A program made the translations under genes and the position numbers. Below are positions 13,891-15,237 of a stretch of 15,237 bases of DNA, in pieces (the first letter of the stretch is position 1; each line of letters begins with the position of its first letter). Below the pieces are notes generated by a model, which ran no database searches, had not been told where the DNA came from, and saw only the letters and a list, made by a program, of their open reading frames with translations. The stretch lies in contig JAPPMR010000274.1 in assembly GCA_028818995.1 (NCBI GenBank), positions 1 through 15,237 of the forward strand. The letters run 5' to 3'. This DNA is from Candidatus Poribacteria bacterium. GTDB lineage: Bacteria; Poribacteria; WGA-4E; WGA-3G.

Positions 13891-14667
13891 CTACCGCATC
13901 AGGAATCTGTCCTCTTGTTCATAGTGTGGTGAGATATCGCGTGTGAATTGGGAGACAGCACGTTTGCTAAGTTCCCTTATGGTCATTTCTTGTGGTGCCA
14001 TCTGCGAGAAGACGAACGAACCTAAACTATGCGCCACTGCAGTCTGTTGTTGATATGCTTCATCCCAGATAATTTTTTCGGTATCAACATCTATTATCAT
14101 CACACGAAGTATGAGTATATATCTCTTCTGCATATAGTCCTGATAGTCCATGACATAACGTTGTTGACGGACTGAGTATCGTTCACCGTAGTAGCGTCTT
14201 GGTCGGGTATCTGTATGAAATCGGTAGCTGCCAACGATGATACCTTTGACTTCAAAGTACCGACCTAATTCGCCCAAGCGTTCGGTGTCCGTAAGCAATT
14301 CTTCTTCTACAACTTCTCCAGTCATTATTCTTGTGGTTTCTTGTTTGTCTACGACCTCAAAATGTTTTTGTCGTGCTAAACCACTTCTTAGGATTTGCGC
14401 AATCTCGGTCCCTATTTCAACAGGCAATTCACCCATCTTGGTAGATGCTTTTTCACTGACAAAAGGCAGCACGGCAAAGTTTGAATAGGTATTAATGTCA
14501 ATTTCAGATTGCACCTTAATAGGAATAGGCACGCGCGCCACTTTGCTACCACAAGCACAGAAGGTTAGGAATCCTATAACCAACATACAAGTAATGCTAT
14601 ATTGCTTTAGCGGTTGCATCCATTGCGTATAGGAAGGCAAAATGAGAAGTATTGTTTTTTTCTGCAT
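13891..14667 (-). CDS. CsgG/LpoB-like envelope protein, probable lipoprotein
   Basis: A 258-residue exported protein. A hydrophobic segment (about 25-38) ends in LTFCACGSK, so C39 (or C37) may be lipidated, though this is not a classical lipobox. The body matches the CsgG/GNA1162/LpoB-type fold: NFAVLPFV (63-70), a helix with EIGTEIAQILRSGLA (84-98), FEVVDK (103-108), an ERLGELGRYFEVKGIIVGSY strand-turn (129-148), and RVMIIDVDTEKIIWDEAYQQ (188-207). The ATG at 14667 lies 16 bases after the TPR lipoprotein stop and gives a long n-region. ATG at 14619 (residue 17) is the alternative, but neither has a clear ribosome site. It lacks the membrane-spanning loops expected of a true CsgG pore, so a structural or regulatory lipoprotein is likelier. 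Stop codon TAG. Confidence 0.75.
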   Translation of the reverse strand: MQKKTILLILPSYTQWMQPLKQYSITCMLVIGFLTFCACGSKVARVPIPIKVQSEIDINTYSNFAVLPFVSEKASTKMGELPVEIGTEIAQILRSGLARQKHFEVVDKQETTRIMTGEVVEEELLTDTERLGELGRYFEVKGIIVGSYRFHTDTRPRRYYGERYSVRQQRYVMDYQDYMQKRYILILRVMIIDVDTEKIIWDEAYQQQTAVAHSLGSFVFSQMAPQEMTIRELSKRAVSQFTRDISPHYEQEDRFLMR

Positions 14668-14683
14668 CAGGAGAGTTCCAAGG

Positions 14684-15082
14684 TTATTTTTCTACGTGTT
14701 CTTCGGAGGATTCAGGTGGCGTTTCTTCGTTGTCGGTTCCGCTTCGGCGAATATGTAAGCGGCATCTTCGGTAGTTGATGCGGTAATATTTACTTTCGGG
14801 ATCAAGTTCGGTTGCGCGTTGATATGCGGACACTGCCTCAGTAATTTTGCCTAAAGCCTCATAGCCGACTCCAAGGTTGTTATGCGTAGCAGCGTTATCT
14901 GGGTCAATGGATACAGCCTGTTTCCAACGAAAAATTGCCTCATTCCATAGACCTGCTTGTGCTGCTTTTATGGCAAACTGATTATACGCTTCTACACTTG
15001 TCGTGTCGTGAGATGCACATCCGATCAAGGTTAGGACTATGAAAACAGAGGCTATTTGGATTTTGGTGTATGTTTGTTGCAT
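14684..15082 (-). CDS. TPR-repeat lipoprotein
   Basis: A 132-residue lipoprotein. A signal peptide of about 21 residues ends in the lipobox LIGC (C22). Two tetratricopeptide repeats follow, with WNEAIFRWKQAVSIDPDNA (46-64) and the second repeat HNNLGVGYEALGKITEAVSA (67-86). The acidic tail (about 115-132) is disordered. TPRs mediate protein contacts, so it may scaffold the envelope proteins encoded just downstream. I chose the ATG at 15082 because AAGGATGA precedes it by about 10 bases. An in-frame GTG at 15103 would fall just upstream of the likely transcription start of the promoter at 15107-15136. It opens the envelope operon. Stop codon TAA. Confidence 0.83.
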   Translation of the reverse strand: MQQTYTKIQIASVFIVLTLIGCASHDTTSVEAYNQFAIKAAQAGLWNEAIFRWKQAVSIDPDNAATHNNLGVGYEALGKITEAVSAYQRATELDPESKYYRINYRRCRLHIRRSGTDNEETPPESSEEHVEK

Positions 15083-15106
15083 TTTGTTATCATCCTTGTT
15101 CACTTT

Positions 15107-15136
15107 ATTTTACAACGAATCCGTTTATGATGTCAA
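15107..15136 (-). promoter_or_regulatory. Promoter of the envelope operon
   Basis: On the minus strand, TTGACA (15136-15131) is a perfect -35 box, 18 bases from TAAAAT (15112-15107), a 5/6 match to the -10 box. Transcription would start near 15100, leaving a short leader before the ribosome site AAGGA and the ATG at 15082. Confidence 0.6.
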
Positions 15137-15237
15137 GGAAATAGTAAGATAGGCAGGGTTATTCAGTTTTCAATATTTTTGGTGTTTTTTTGCTATGACG
15201 TTAATTTTATGTGTTGCCATCTTGTCCGTGTTTTTAG
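15137..15237. other. Window edge, no feature seen
   Basis: AT-rich sequence upstream of the envelope operon promoter. I see no start codon with a ribosome site and no marked hairpin. It may contain the end of a gene outside the window. Confidence 0.5.

Noticed and set aside
131..15103. Genome-wide reassignment of UGA (to Trp, Gly or Cys)
   Set aside because: The long genes have no internal TGA and use ordinary codons for these residues. Only one real gene contains an in-frame TGA.

Overview
The window looks like part of a Gram-negative bacterial chromosome from an uncultivated lineage, most like Candidatus Poribacteria. This is inference from content: a phytanoyl-CoA-dioxygenase-like gene, a UPF0182 giant membrane protein, a protease/propeller/Omp85 fusion, lipoproteins, and many GGCGCG-type and GAGCTC-type intergenic palindromes. 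There are no rRNA or tRNA genes and no phage or plasmid genes. It reads as ordinary chromosomal sequence with small palindromic repeats in the gaps.

Layout. 1-130 is palindromic repeat DNA. On the minus strand, 131-1381 holds a SpoIIM-family membrane protein and a 74-residue coiled-coil/membrane peptide behind a sigma70-type promoter that carries a palindrome. A 400-base divergent gap full of inverted repeats follows. On the plus strand, 1782-4398 is a compact operon: a non-heme iron dioxygenase, an RDD membrane protein and a six-helix membrane protein. After a gap with a duplicated 32-base element, all remaining genes lie on the minus strand: queG (epoxyqueuosine reductase), pheA (chorismate mutase/prephenate dehydratase), a small DUF5069-like gene interrupted by an in-frame TGA, a UPF0182 protein, a secreted protease/propeller/beta-barrel fusion, a CsgG-like protein and a TPR lipoprotein. 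The last three form a probable envelope operon led by the promoter at about 15107-15136.

The most notable item is at 7292-7537 (minus). A reading frame with the strongest Shine-Dalgarno sequence in the window encodes a DUF5069-like protein. It is broken once by TGA, exactly where I recall the family carrying the Cys of its YxC-P-x-D motif. The frame resumes without shift and still looks like the family to its end. Starting 12 nt after the TGA there is a perfect 7-bp hairpin with a UGGA loop, and 19 nt separate the TGA from the loop. This fits the bacterial SECIS pattern, so the gene is a strong candidate for a selenocysteine protein in a family of unknown function. In support, all 12 genes here stop with TAA or TAG and none with TGA. 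No selenocysteine machinery genes lie in the window, so this remains a prediction.
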